A stretch of 64,000 nt of DNA from Dipteronia dyeriana (lineage: Eukaryota; Streptophyta; Magnoliopsida; Sapindales; Sapindaceae), in the NCBI GenBank assembly GCA_032871835.1, contig CM065298.1:110301476-110365475 (forward strand). The letters are read 5' to 3'. Of this stretch, positions 31,727 to 43,329 are shown in pieces; positions within the stretch are counted from its first letter, which is position 1, and each line of letters starts with the position of its first letter. A program made the translations under genes and the position numbers. The notes under the pieces are model-generated. The model was not told where the DNA came from, searched no databases, and saw nothing but the letters and a program-made list of their open reading frames with translations.

Positions 31727-34700
31727 TGAGGAGGAGGTTGAAGGATTTCCTTAAAATTTTAGAGGGAGATTGGTTCAAGGAAAATTGACTTGACACGACC
31801 ATTTTGAATCCCTCGCCCATATAGACGATGCATTGAACCGGATCCCAGAAGATTTTGTTGTTGAGGATCGGCGTCGGTTCATGGCGTCATGTTTCGGGCA
31901 TTTCATGTCGATGCACCGGAGATGAAGTTTTCTGGTGGTGTTATCCATCGGCTGCTGTTGCGGGAGTTGGATCATGACGGGCCAACAGATGAGATGCGGT
32001 TCTTGTTAAGGAACCAGGTGGTGAGGTTTTCGAAGGTGGAATTTTACCCCATCACCGGATTACGTTTTGGAGTTGTACCGGACACTGGTCTGTATGCTGC
32101 AGTGGAGAATGACATACATCAGCGGTACTTTCCTAGAGCCGATAAGGTATCGTTAGAGGAGTTGATGGTTGTTCTTACCTTCAAAGAGTTTCAGGAGGCG
32201 TACGATGCTATGAAGTTATGCCTCATATACATGCTGAACTGGATATTGATGGGGGTGGACGAGAGATTCAAGATTCCAGTTTGGCAGTTTCGGTTGGTGG
32301 AAGACCTCACTGCTTTCGATACTTTCCCATGGGGTGCCCACATCTATAGACATTATATTTTGTCATCCAAGCATGCATTACCCCGGCGACATGATGAGAG
32401 ACATCAGTAGTTATAGGGCGATGTTGTGCATACCGTTGAGGGGTACGACATTTACGGTCTATCGCATACTCTATTGGTATGAACCTAGAATTACAACATG
32501 TACTTTATATTTCGTTGCCAAAATTTATGACATTCTAATAGTACTTATCTTTAATGCAGATATTTGCTTTCAAGGTGATCCCCGCATTGGGGGTTGAGTT
32601 CGGCACCCGGAAGGTTACAGACTTTTCTCTTCGTATGTTGAAGTGGGAGTTGATAAAACAACCTAGAGGGAAGAAGCTGGCTAAGATTTTCAATGCTAAG
32701 GTATTTATTTAATTTGTTAATCGTTATATTAGTTACTTTGTTTACAATGACATTCCTCTTACTAAGTTTTCAGATGTTTACGAGGGAAGAAATTGTGCCC
32801 ACAACAGCTAAGGAGGGAGCACAGTACTTCGCAGGCCTAAGCGATGAGGGGAGCCTGTATGTAGATGAGGATAAGGTTCACCTTCCGTCTGTCCCTGATT
32901 AGACTACTGCTGGCAGAAGCAGTAGATAGGGTTCGAAGGAGAAGGGTGGGGGAGAAAGGCGTAGTGATACGGAGGCTTCTGACCCATTGGGCCTTGGTTT
33001 CAATGTCATGGACACTGACGGATCTAAGCCGTCTCCTTGGTGAGTAAGGCATATAAGGGTTCGATTTACCACCCGGACCTGGTGCATCTAGAGAGGATTC
33101 CCGTACAGATGTTGGACATGATGTGGAGGTAAGTTGAGATAATAGTTTTGTTTTTATTAACACGAGTTGTATAGTGTTTTAGTATTAACAATGTTGACAT
33201 GAATTCAGGCCCAATGGGAAAATCATTTCAACGAGTTATATGAAGCCCTCCGGAAGAGTGGGGATGATCAACAGCTGTAGCACCGTGAGTTTCTAGATAT
33301 GGTCCGGAAGATCGAGGAGGATCGACAGGAGTAACATCGGGAGCTGCTCTCATTGATCGAGAGGCTTCAGGGCATCAGGATGCATTCGTACCGAGATGGT
33401 CCACCTGGTCATGATCCAGACTTTACTCCCGGAGACAGGACATGTGGATATACAGGGGGGACAAACAACACTGATGGTCATCGGGAGGATCCACGTACCG
33501 GAGGGGCAATTCCGGAGAGTGAGTCTCACCAGCGTACCAGAGATACAAGGTCTGTTACACGTACAACAGCAAACTCATTGGTCGAGCGACAACCGCCCCC
33601 TCCGATCGAGCAGCAGACTCCCCTTCCACATCCCCCATTGGTCGAGGAGCAGCCTCCCCCCTCCATCTCCCCCATTGGTCGAGCAGCATCCTCCCCTTTC
33701 ATCACCCTCATGGATTGAGCCACAACCACCCCTTCCACCCCTACATCCATCCAACCTTAGGGGGATAAAGCTCTTCATTGCAGCACATCCCAGCGGGGGG
33801 AGTTCGATCGGAGAGGCACGTACTTAACCGCGGTTGGCAGTTGCATAGCCCGTACACAGATCCCTGCTGACAGAAGAGGGTGAGGGTAATACTTCAGCCT
33901 TCGGACCATATTTTTTATCCCTACAGACTGGTGGACAGTGACCAGTTGAAGGCTTAATGAACCTTCAATAAAAACATAAACGGGGAAAGGTAAGTAATTT
34001 TTTTTCTATTTAGGTGGCAGGTTTTCTTCTGTTCAATTAAATAATTGTGTTATTAATGGAAAATTAATGCAGACGTGATCTGGACGTGCTAGAGCCAGTT
34101 GATGCTGCATGGTTCCATCGGATGCAAACCAACTTCATGGAGTTGGAAGATAAGGTACATGCGACCGAGCATTTTCTATTTAATGTTTGTTTTAGATATG
34201 ATACACTCATAACACTTTATTACGTGTATATACTCCCAACATTTGGACACGTACCTCCAAATTCTTCGGAAGTGTCAGTGAGCATTCCCGAGTGCGTACA
34301 ACCAGATGATCAACATCTTGGATACACAGTTTTTTGTAAGTATTTCATAAAAGTAATGATAACGCATGCTTTTAATTTGGTTTGTAAAACATTACTAATT
34401 TTTTATCTATCAAATGTTTGTACAGTCTTATCTGGAAGTTCAATACAATAGAATGATGCCTCGTGATGCTTGCAGGGAGATCACCATGGCATGGTGGAAT
34501 GTGCTGCAGTCCTGGTGGACCAATGAGGACCTTACAACGGTGCGTGGTGGTGTCCCGATTGGAAGTCGTTCGTGGCACGAGGTTGACACGATAAGTATTA
34601 CTTGCTTTGTAATTTTTTGTTATAAATGGATTTGTACATCTTAACACCTTCTTTTTACGTTTACAGGTCCTGATACCTTGCAATATTAGCTCTTGGTGAC

Positions 34701-35159
34701 TATCGACCTCACTCGCGGGACGATGTTCATCGTTGACTTCTGGAGACAGGATGTCGCAGTGAATATCCGAAAGCTACAGGTAGCCCCTTGCGTTGGTTTT
34801 TGCCCTCGACGTTGCATCAGGCCAGGTTCCATACTACGTGATCGCATGACCGTGAAACGTTCATCAAGAAGAATAAGCTCTTCTCAGTCTGTGTGGTGTC
34901 CACAACAAGTGTCCCCCAACAGAAGAAATCGTAAGACATTTTGTTTTCATTTACTTTGAGATTATGCTATTAAAAAATTATTGTTTTATTAACGCATGTT
35001 AATGTGTCGAACTGTAGGGGCAACCGTTGTCCCTACACATTGAGATTGATCAAGTACTTACTGATGGATATGAAGGATTTCGATTGGTCGAAAGATGATA
35101 TGGAGATCATTTGGGAGAAGATGACAGTTGAGATTTTTTCAAACTCCCGGCCCGTTTAG
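31727..35159 (+). pseudogene. DUF1985 plus Ulp1-like (C48) cysteine protease gene of E2, decayed
   Basis: Exon 1 (31727-~32475) encodes DUF1985 with frameshifts near 31780 and 31920. The clean stretch starts at 31925 (MKFSGGVIHRLLLRELDHDG ... ITGLRFGVVPDT ... LNWILMGVDER). Stops at 32408-32416 match the position of the E1 stop. Exons 2 and 3 (32561-32699, 32773-~32899) follow E1 exon for exon. 33200-33830 is charged, then Pro-rich (PPPSISP-like), with stops. 34430-34600 gives VQYNRMMPRDACREITMAWW. 34693 onward gives the Ulp1-like strand VTIDLTRGTMFIVDFW. The last exon (35018-35159) reads CPYTLRLIKYLLMDMKDFDW and stops at 35157. In C48 enzymes a catalytic Cys lies just before a G-x-YTL segment. 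Here the codon at that place reads Arg (NRCPYT), so activity is probably lost. These proteases normally cleave SUMO-like modifiers. Confidence 0.8.
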
Positions 35160-35376
35160 TTTTATGTAGTAATTCTTCTGTATATGTACCATTTTTTTGT
35201 AAAAAAATGTTTACATTGAAATAAAATTTTATTTTAATTTTTGTTTCCTTTTCAACTGTCATAAATTATAAGTGTAACACTAATTGGAAATCCTATTTAA
35301 TTAAAATTGAAATTCAGTTATTGAACAAGTCATACGAGTACAAAATTTCATAATGTTAACATCAAAACGCCTAAAA
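35160..35376. other. Shared 3' gap between the two convergent E2 genes
   Basis: About 217 bp of AT-rich sequence with AATAAAATTTTATTT near 35220 that could serve as a polyadenylation signal on both strands. No gene. Confidence 0.5.
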
Positions 35377-37830
35377 TCATTCCACGGTGGAGTCTCTGGT
35401 AGGGCACGTCTGTCTGTTGTGGCCAACTGTATGACAGATGCTACACTTGTGTCTGTATTCCTTAGGAACAACTCTGCTCGGACCTTTATTAATCAAAGCT
35501 GGGTTATAACATCTCCTGGAATTATGCCCTGATTGTCCACATCTTCTACAGTTTTGTGTAGTTGTCCTCTTCGAATACGACATATGTCGACCCGCCCTCA
35601 GATGGCCTGCTTGTCTTCTGGAGATTGGATTCAAAACCACCCTCTCAGCGATGTCAGATGGCACAACCCAAGTGGAAGGATGTCCAACCAGCATAATAGG
35701 AACCGAGTACGCATCAATAAGCGTTTGTCTCTTGTAGTAGTCCGCATACAGGGATGTGAAATCCATGTTTCAGTCTCTGTAAAAACAATGAAAACAATAA
35801 GATTCACGTTGCAGTAATATTAACCGTACACTAAAATGTATGATGTACCTTACGGCAGCGAGCACGTGAGAACATGGAAGTTAGTCCATTTGGAATTTGT
35901 TACATGTGCAGGTCTTTCGGGCTAAGTCAACAGTCCACTGTTTTCCAGACAGCTTCAGAGAGAATATGTTTTAGTCAACTGGATTTACGGTCATAAAATT
36001 GCACTTCTCCACTCATTTTAGGATCACAATATGTGTTGCGTCAGTCAACTGATGACGCATGGACTGTGCATCACTTTAACAATCGTGAAACCAACATTGT
36101 AGCATATTCCTAATGAACTCTGCCAGAGTCAACATAGGCAGTTTCCGTGTAAATTTTAGGCATTAGTTTATGCATTCTGCAACATTTGTTGTCATCACCC
36201 TGTACCTCATATTGAGGCAGTGTACACAGGACCACTTGTGTGGATTAGCATCAATTACATAATCATATGCATTCGGGTGCAAGTTTCGTAACTCTTTCAT
36301 GTGCCGGTTATATTCCAACTCGGTGTACACTTGGGTTGCTTTGTCCATTATTACGGTAACATCCTTTATGTGATATCGCTTTTTAATATTTTGAGAAAAG
36401 TGCCAACAATATATGATATAGATGGCATAAGGAAACACTTTAGAAATCTCTGCTTTAATGCTTGGATGATGATCATAAATGAATACCAAATCATCTATAT
36501 GGCCAATGGCAGCTTTTAAGCAATCCAAAAACCACTCCCATGATAGGTTATTTTCTGAGTCACCGTACCCAAAAGCAATGGGATAAACCTGATCATTCTC
36601 ATCTTGTGTAGTTACAACAAACATTGTACCCCCGAATCTTCCCTTTAAATGGGTACCATCAACGGCAATAACTGGACATAGACACCTTCAGAATCCTCTA
36701 AGCGAGGTACTCAACGACATGAAAAAGTAGAGGAATTTACCATCTTCATTGCACTGTAAGTCAGTGATTATTTCAGAATTTTTTTCTTCCAACACCTAAC
36801 CGAATGATAACAGTAGTTGAAAGGTTTCCTCATGCGTTCCAAAGGTCAATGACATCGCATTATCGAGAGCTTGATATGCTTTACTGTACATGATTTGAAT
36901 GCCATACATTGTTTTCATGTCGGCGATTATATCCTTCCGACGCATTAGTCGACCATCATGTTGTTGCAATCTAGGTGCAACCACTTCTCCAATTATGATT
37001 GCACTAGCTTGTCGATGGCGGCAGTGAATCTCCTCTAAAGGACAAGTGTGTTCGTTGACAAAACTTCTTACTTGGAAGTATGTCGCTTCATCTCTCATCA
37101 CCGCTCTTAACTTCCACGTACAGTTGTCCATCAAACAAACTAGATGTAATGTTGCCTTATTCGACATTTTCACCTTTCACTCGAGGTTGTACCGCATTGC
37201 AAAATGCCCAGCCAATCTCTTCAAATCCTTTTTACTAGGAAAAAATTGCCTTTATGTACCATGATTATAGGTTCATCTTCTACCAAGTTTCTGCTTCCAC
37301 TCATACCAAAAGAGTAAGATTCTGCTCCTGGAATTACCCACGTTATGGCATTATCAGAATCAGCTTCAGTTACATTAGGCCAGACCTCAGAGGTCTCAGT
37401 TATATCTACTATACTAGAACTATATCTATGTACACGTCTTTCAGTTTGGACAGGTTCTTCATCTTCCTCATTATTTGCAACATTATCTACCGAATGCAAA
37501 TTTGCCTCATTAGCCACTTCATGAACTGGCCCAAAATTCGGTTCATTGTTCTACTCATTATTCAAGTTATTGTACATCTCATTGTATTGGTGGTTGTATT
37601 GCCTAGCATTCATTTCAAATTGACAACCAAAGACCTCGTCCAATTGAGGTATTGGTATATAACCATGGTCGGCTACTTCCGGTGGGACACCACACATGTT
37701 TTGTTGCTCTTCGTTCCCACTTCTTTCAGTGAACAACTGATTGTTTCCATTAAACGATCGAAATTGTTAGGTGTTTCCACGAGTAGGGGTATCTTCAGGT
37801 ATCACATTTATTGTTGCCCTCTCAATTAGA
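35377..37830 (-). pseudogene. MuDR-type (MURA) transposase of E2, decayed
   Basis: Coding order on minus: acidic N-terminus (37517-37221, EEDEEPVQTERR); DNA-binding CCHC-like domain (37173-36796, CLMDNCTWKLRAVMRDEA then FVNEHTCPLE); MULE catalytic core (36700-36163) with first Asp in AVDGTHLKGRFGGT, second in FIYDHHPSIKAEI and Glu in NVAECIN; C-terminal zinc knuckles (35766-35377) CRRCGQSGHNSRRC and CSICHTVGHNRQTC. All three DDE-type residues are visible. Stops lie near 37175, 36795 and 36690, and sequence around 35770-36160 is eroded. The function would be cut-and-paste transposition of the element in the nucleus. It faces inward from the right end and converges on the Ulp1-like gene. Confidence 0.85.
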
Positions 37831-38221
37831 CTAACACATACTTAAGGGGTCACCCTATTTTCCCTTAGCATAAACAAAACATTATCGTCATTTCTTATAA
37901 ATGTGCGACATATTGTCCCCTGGAACGATTGATACAGATTATAGATCAACAATTTATTTGTTCACATTGTACTTCACAACGGTTTGTACGATCGACACCA
38001 GCTCTTCGTAAGTCATATTCTTTGACACATACATTCCTTGGTTATCGGAACCAAAAAACCTCTGACTTCCATCAGGTAATTGCTCTCATCAACCGTTGTA
38101 AGATATGACTATTCTCACCCGATCCATTGTCCTGTGAAAATCATCATCACAAACCATTATTAACAAATTACAAAATTAAATTAAGTTTACAATTATTAAG
38201 AATTAAAAATAATTATTAAGT

Positions 38222-38545
38222 GTAAGGGATCGAGCTTTTTTGTAAGGGCACGAGAACATTTTCAAAGGGATCGAGAATATTTTTAAAGGGATCGAGCTTT
38301 TTGGAAAGGGATCAAGCTTTTTGGAAAGGGATCGAGCTTTTATCAAATGGATCGAGAACTTATTGTAAGGGATCGAGCTTTTTCCAAATGGATCGAGAAC
38401 TTTTTAAAGGGTTCGAGAACTTTTTCAAGGGGTCGAGAACATTTTCAAGGGATCGAGAACTTTTTCAAATCATCGAAAACATTTTCAATGGATCGATAAT
38501 ATTATTCAAATTATCGAGCATTTTTTCCAAGTAATCGAGCTTTTT
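38222..38545. repeat. TCGAG minisatellite, right subterminal array of E2
   Basis: Twelve exact TCGAG cores plus variants in 20-21-bp steps, as in 'gatcgagctttttggaaagg' repeated. It lies between the transposase 5' end and the right terminus. The second half of the unit differs from the left array (GCTTTTT versus AATATTTTT), while the core and spacing are kept. Confidence 0.9.
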
Positions 38546-38859
38546 TCAAAATATATAAAACCTCTGTCCAATAACAAATATGTTCGATTCTTCTTTAAAT
38601 ATTCTCGGTCACACATGAAAAAAACTCGGATATATTAAATTTTCATACATGTTCTTAGAACACAGAAATAAAAAAGCTCGGTCCAATATAAAATAAGCTC
38701 GATTCTTCTTTAAATATTCTCGGTCACACATGAAACGCAGATCAATTAAATGTTCATACATGTACTTACAACACATAAATACATGTAAAAAATCGGAAAT
38801 GCATGAAATTAAAAAAGAGAATACATGAGATCATAAATATTTGTTACCTTCTTGTGCAG

Positions 38860-38990
38860 ATTATGGAATGAGACAACTTTTTTGGAGAGAGATACAAGTT
38901 TTCAGACAAATTTTTTGGGGAGATACAGACGAGTTCAGAAAGTTGCCTTTTTATAAATTAAAGTTTATGGACAACTTGGGTAGTTCACCA
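38860..38990. repeat. Right inverted-repeat region of E2, part before the LINE
   Basis: It inversely matches 6707-6870 of E3 (GAGAGAGA blocks, TTTTCAGACAA). It continues after the LINE at 45732-45819. The 12 bp next to the break, GGTAGTTCACCA (38979-38990), are duplicated at 45720-45731. Confidence 0.85.
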
Positions 38991-39168
38991 TTTTTTTTAA
39001 ACGGCCATTTATTAGAAAAGATAAGACTACCTGCCATGGCAAGCAACACAAGAAACCCAGCACAAACAGCCTCAAAACGGAGCAAGAAGAGATAAGCAAA
39101 ATAGAATAGGGGCCCAAGCAGACAAACCAAAGCAAAAAGAAAGACACATAAAACAAAAACAACAAACA

Positions 39169-42100
39169 TCATCCAGTTCCCCACTGAATAACATCACCAT
39201 CGTCATCCTTGGAACCTCGTTTAGTAAGGTTATCAGCAAAAGAATTCGAAGCTCTTGAACCATAAATGACCACCATGCTACCATGATTCGACAACAACTC
39301 CTTAATATCATAGACCTTATTAACATGCCTTAAATTACCAAAAGAATCACCATTGATCCACGAGACTGCCAACATAGAATCGCTAACAATTTCGATAACC
39401 CGGCCCTTCAAAAAAGGATTCTGAACACACAGAGAGCAAGCTTTCTCGATAGCCATTAATTCTACTGAGATTAAGTCTTGACAACCAACAGCTAGAGAGA
39501 AAAGATAAAGAACCATACCTCTACAATCTCTCAAAACCCCACCAATCCCAACCGAACCGGGTTGACCTCTAGCCAAACCATCAAAGCCTTCATTCTAGGC
39601 GGAACCCATGCCTGTACCCTACTCTTCTTAAGTTTGACAGTGTCCTTACAGTGTTCACTTACACACTGCATAAAAGAAGTAATTGGATTCGAATATCCAC
39701 AACCGTGATGTTTAAACCACCAGGCTACACGAAACTGAATCAAGTCCAAAGCTAAAGAAGAGATAGCTTCAATGTCATTGAAAACCTTGTTATTCCTACA
39801 CTCCCAAATAGTCCACACCGTTGCAAAAAAACAGGTCATTCAAGCTCTTTTACTCAGACGAGAAGGACTAAAAAATGACCAAACTTTAGTACACTCATCT
39901 ATCGACTTAGAAGCACAAGCTTGAACACCCCACCAACCCATACCAGTCTTCCAGAGAACCGACACCTACCTACAGTGAAGGAAACGATGATTGATCCATT
40001 CCTCCTTGTCATTGCAAAAGGGACATGTTAAATTTGAAATTGTAGTCACCCACCATAAACTTGTGAAGCACCTGACTCACCAACACTCTTCCTTACAGAA
40101 GCTGCCACACGAAAATCTCCAATTTAGAAGGAGAAATCCCTTGCCAACAGAAACTTACAAGGCTCTGATTGACTTCTATCCTTTCTTCCCAGGCTTTCCT
40201 AAAAGATTCCACAGAAAATGAACCACTAAGATTGAAACTCCAAGCCAAAGCATCCACAAAATTGGGGCGCACCTTGATATTCTGAATAAAGGAGCAGAAA
40301 CAACACCACTGCTGATGTTCCCAACCAAACACAAGTCTTCGTAACGGAATATTCCAACTCCACGAGGAACCATCCCAATCACCAAAATCTCTGATGACCC
40401 TATCCTTCACTTTAGACAAAGTAAAATTTGTTGGAAAAGACTCTCGTAGAGTAATAGATTCAGAGTAAGAAACCTCCCAAAATCTGATTTTAGACCCATC
40501 TCCTACAACTACACATATGCCTTCCTTAATAATAGACTCCGATCGAGACCCCTCTTTAAATAAACTAGCCACTGCTTTTGCAAAGAAGGAAGCTTAAGCC
40601 AAACCAGAACCTTTCCAAAGAAGATCTCTACCATATAACCCATATCTTGCAACAATGACCTTTCTCCAAAGAGAGGACTCCTCATTGCCAAACCTCCAAA
40701 CCCATTTTGCCAATAAAGCCTTATTTTTGACCATCACTCTTCCAATACCCAAGCCCCCATTCCTCTTACTTTGACACACTATTTCCCACTTGACAACATG
40801 CACATTCCTCTTAAAAGCGCCATCCCTCAAAAGAAAACACCTCTGGATTTTTTCAATTCTTAGAGCAATACACACCGGAACCTTAAAAATAGACATGAAA
40901 TAAGTAGGAATATTAAAAAGGACTGCCCTAATTAACACCACTCTGCCACTCTTAGACAAAAACTTTCATTTCTAAGGAGTCAATTTACGCATAACCCTTT
41001 CGACAACCGGACTCCAAAAAGCTTTAGAGATAGACCTTGCACCAAGCGGGAAACCCAAGTAATTGATGGGAAAAGAATCAACCTTACATTTCAAGATTGC
41101 AGCCCAATCCGTTTCTTGATCAACATTCTTACCAACCCGAAATCAACTCAAAGCATCTAAGGATTCGTTTGACATTAAGAAAAGATTCCACATTTGGTTT
41201 GGCAAAAATGGTAGTGTCATCCGCAAACTGAAGGTGAGACACAAGAGTCGTATAACCACCAAAATTTTCACCCCAAAACAAACCCATATCTGTAGCCTTT
41301 TGAAGAATACAGCTAAGCTCTTCAGCGACAATGTTAAACAGAAACGGTGACAGAGGGTCGCCTTGTCTCAGCCCTCTCTTAACACCGAATTGAGAAGTGG
41401 GACTACTGTTGACCAAAACTGACATAAGCGGTGTAGACATTCCTTTATCCAACCTCTCCACTTTGCCCCAAACCCCATACAAGCCAAGGTGTCATCCAGA
41501 AAGCCATGATCAACACTATCATAAGCCTTTTCAAAATCTAACTTAATGACAATGCCACCCTCCTTCTTCAATTTAAATTTACTAATAATTTCCTCGGCAG
41601 TGACAAAACTGTCTGCAATTTGCCTTCTGTTGACAAAAGCTATCCGAAAATCACCAATTATTGAATTCATAACCCTTTTCAGTCTATTAGCAATGACCTT
41701 CATCAAGATTTTATACATCGATCCTACCAAACTTATTGGTCTAAAGTCTCCCATTGTCGTCGGATGCTTCACTTTCGGAATAAGAGCAATAAAAGTAGAA
41801 TTGATGTCCTTCACCATTTCCCCATTATTATGGAATTCTCGGACAAACACCATAAAGTCCTCTATAATCCCTTCCTAATGCTTCTTGATAAAGTTGAAAT
41901 TTAGCCCATCTGGACCTAGAGCTTTGTTTCCGTCACACCCATTCACAGCCTCCCACACTTCATCAGTAGAAAAATCATCCTCAAGCCCCTCACTTTGAGT
42001 AAGAGACAGCACTTTGAAATTCATCCCTCCAAGCTTAGGCCTACACCACTCAACATTCTGGAAATGATTTTTAAAGAACTTAAACACCCTTTCTTTAATA

Positions 42101-43311
42101 CCTTGAGGATCGTTAACACCCACCCCATCAAACACAAGGTCCCTAATAAAATTACCTCTTCTTCTCCAATCAGCCACCATATGAAAAAAAATTGTATTTC
42201 TATCCCCTCCTCTCAGCCAATTGACCCTAGATTTTTGCCTCCACATCTGCTCTTCCCTTCTTAAGTTACCCCACACATCTGATAAAAGGGATAATCTTTC
42301 AGTTCTAAGGTTCACATTCCAACCCACACGAATAGCTTCTTAATAAACTTTGGCCATCCATAACTCAGTCTCCACAACAGAGGAAGACTTAGACTTCTTA
42401 TTAGATAATCAGGCCATCATTCTCGATTTTGCCTCTTTCACTTTGATTGCAAGAGTCACACCAATCGACCTCCTCTTACTGCCCGTTCTCCACCCTTTCA
42501 TAGCATCCTTCATCATACCAATGTCCTCCAACCACACATTAACAAACCGAAAAGGCCGAGGGCCCCAATCCTCCTTCACATTAGCCAAAACAATGGGATT
42601 GTGGTCCGAAACACTCCTCGACGGACCTCTTTGTCTCAAGATCGGAAGAATTAAGAGAAGGATTGGGGAAATAAGAAACCGATCAAGTCTTGACCAAGCA
42701 GCCTCTGTCGTAAAATTCGTCCAAGTGAAAGCCATTCCTTGAAGAGGAAGGTCAACCACATTGGCTTTATCAAGAAAAGCATTAAAACTTCTCAAAGCAC
42801 CTCTATTAAAACTCATCCCGATTTTTCCTGAAGCATCAGGGACCACATTGAAATCACCTCCCTCAACCCACGGTAACGTAAAAGAGTTCAAAGTCTTCGC
42901 AATATCCTCCCATAAAATTCTCCTCTCCTCATCCATAGAACCTTCATACACATTACAAAAACCAACAATTTTCTTCAAAGCCAAAAGCTCCCCCACCAGG
43001 AAGATACATCTATTATCGGTAATACAATCAGTTACAACAAACCGGTCTTCATTCCAAAGAGAAATAAGCCCGCTTGAGAATCCAACAACATCAACACCAA
43101 TCCTCTTGTTAAGAAACTTCCACCCAATATCGCAAATTATCTTATTATCAAAACTCTTTAGTTTCGTCTCCTGAAGAAAAAGAATATAAAGCTTGATCTT
43201 GCTAACCAAACCTCTAACCACCCTTTTCTTCTCAGCCTTACAAAGACCTCTCACGTTCCAAGACAACACTAACATTGAAAGATAGAAAAACCCCTCACGC
43301 AGACAACACAA
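39169..43311 (-). pseudogene. LINE ORF2: AP endonuclease, reverse transcriptase, RNase H
   Basis: Endonuclease (43311-42409): LSWNVRGLCK, LFLQETKL, GGDFNVV, WSRLDRFL and SDHNPIV, all the usual acidic/His landmarks present. Linker and RT start (42327-41875): NWLRGGDRNTIFFH, LGPDGLNFNF. RT (41853-41368, then 41482-41129 in another frame): FRPISLVGSMYKI, KLDFEKAYDSVDH, GLRQGDPLSPFLFN and the catalytic LQFADDTTIFAK. Downstream: zinc-binding/connection region (40959-40093, WFRGKG-like sequences eroded). RNase H (39576-39169): GIGGVLRDCRG, ELMAIEKA, VSDSMLAVSW, ASNSFADNLTK. Breaks include stops near 42406 and 41875 and a frameshift near 41400. It would nick target DNA and copy LINE RNA at the site. 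Confidence 0.9.
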
Positions 43312-43329
43312 AACTTATTTGTTGATAGC

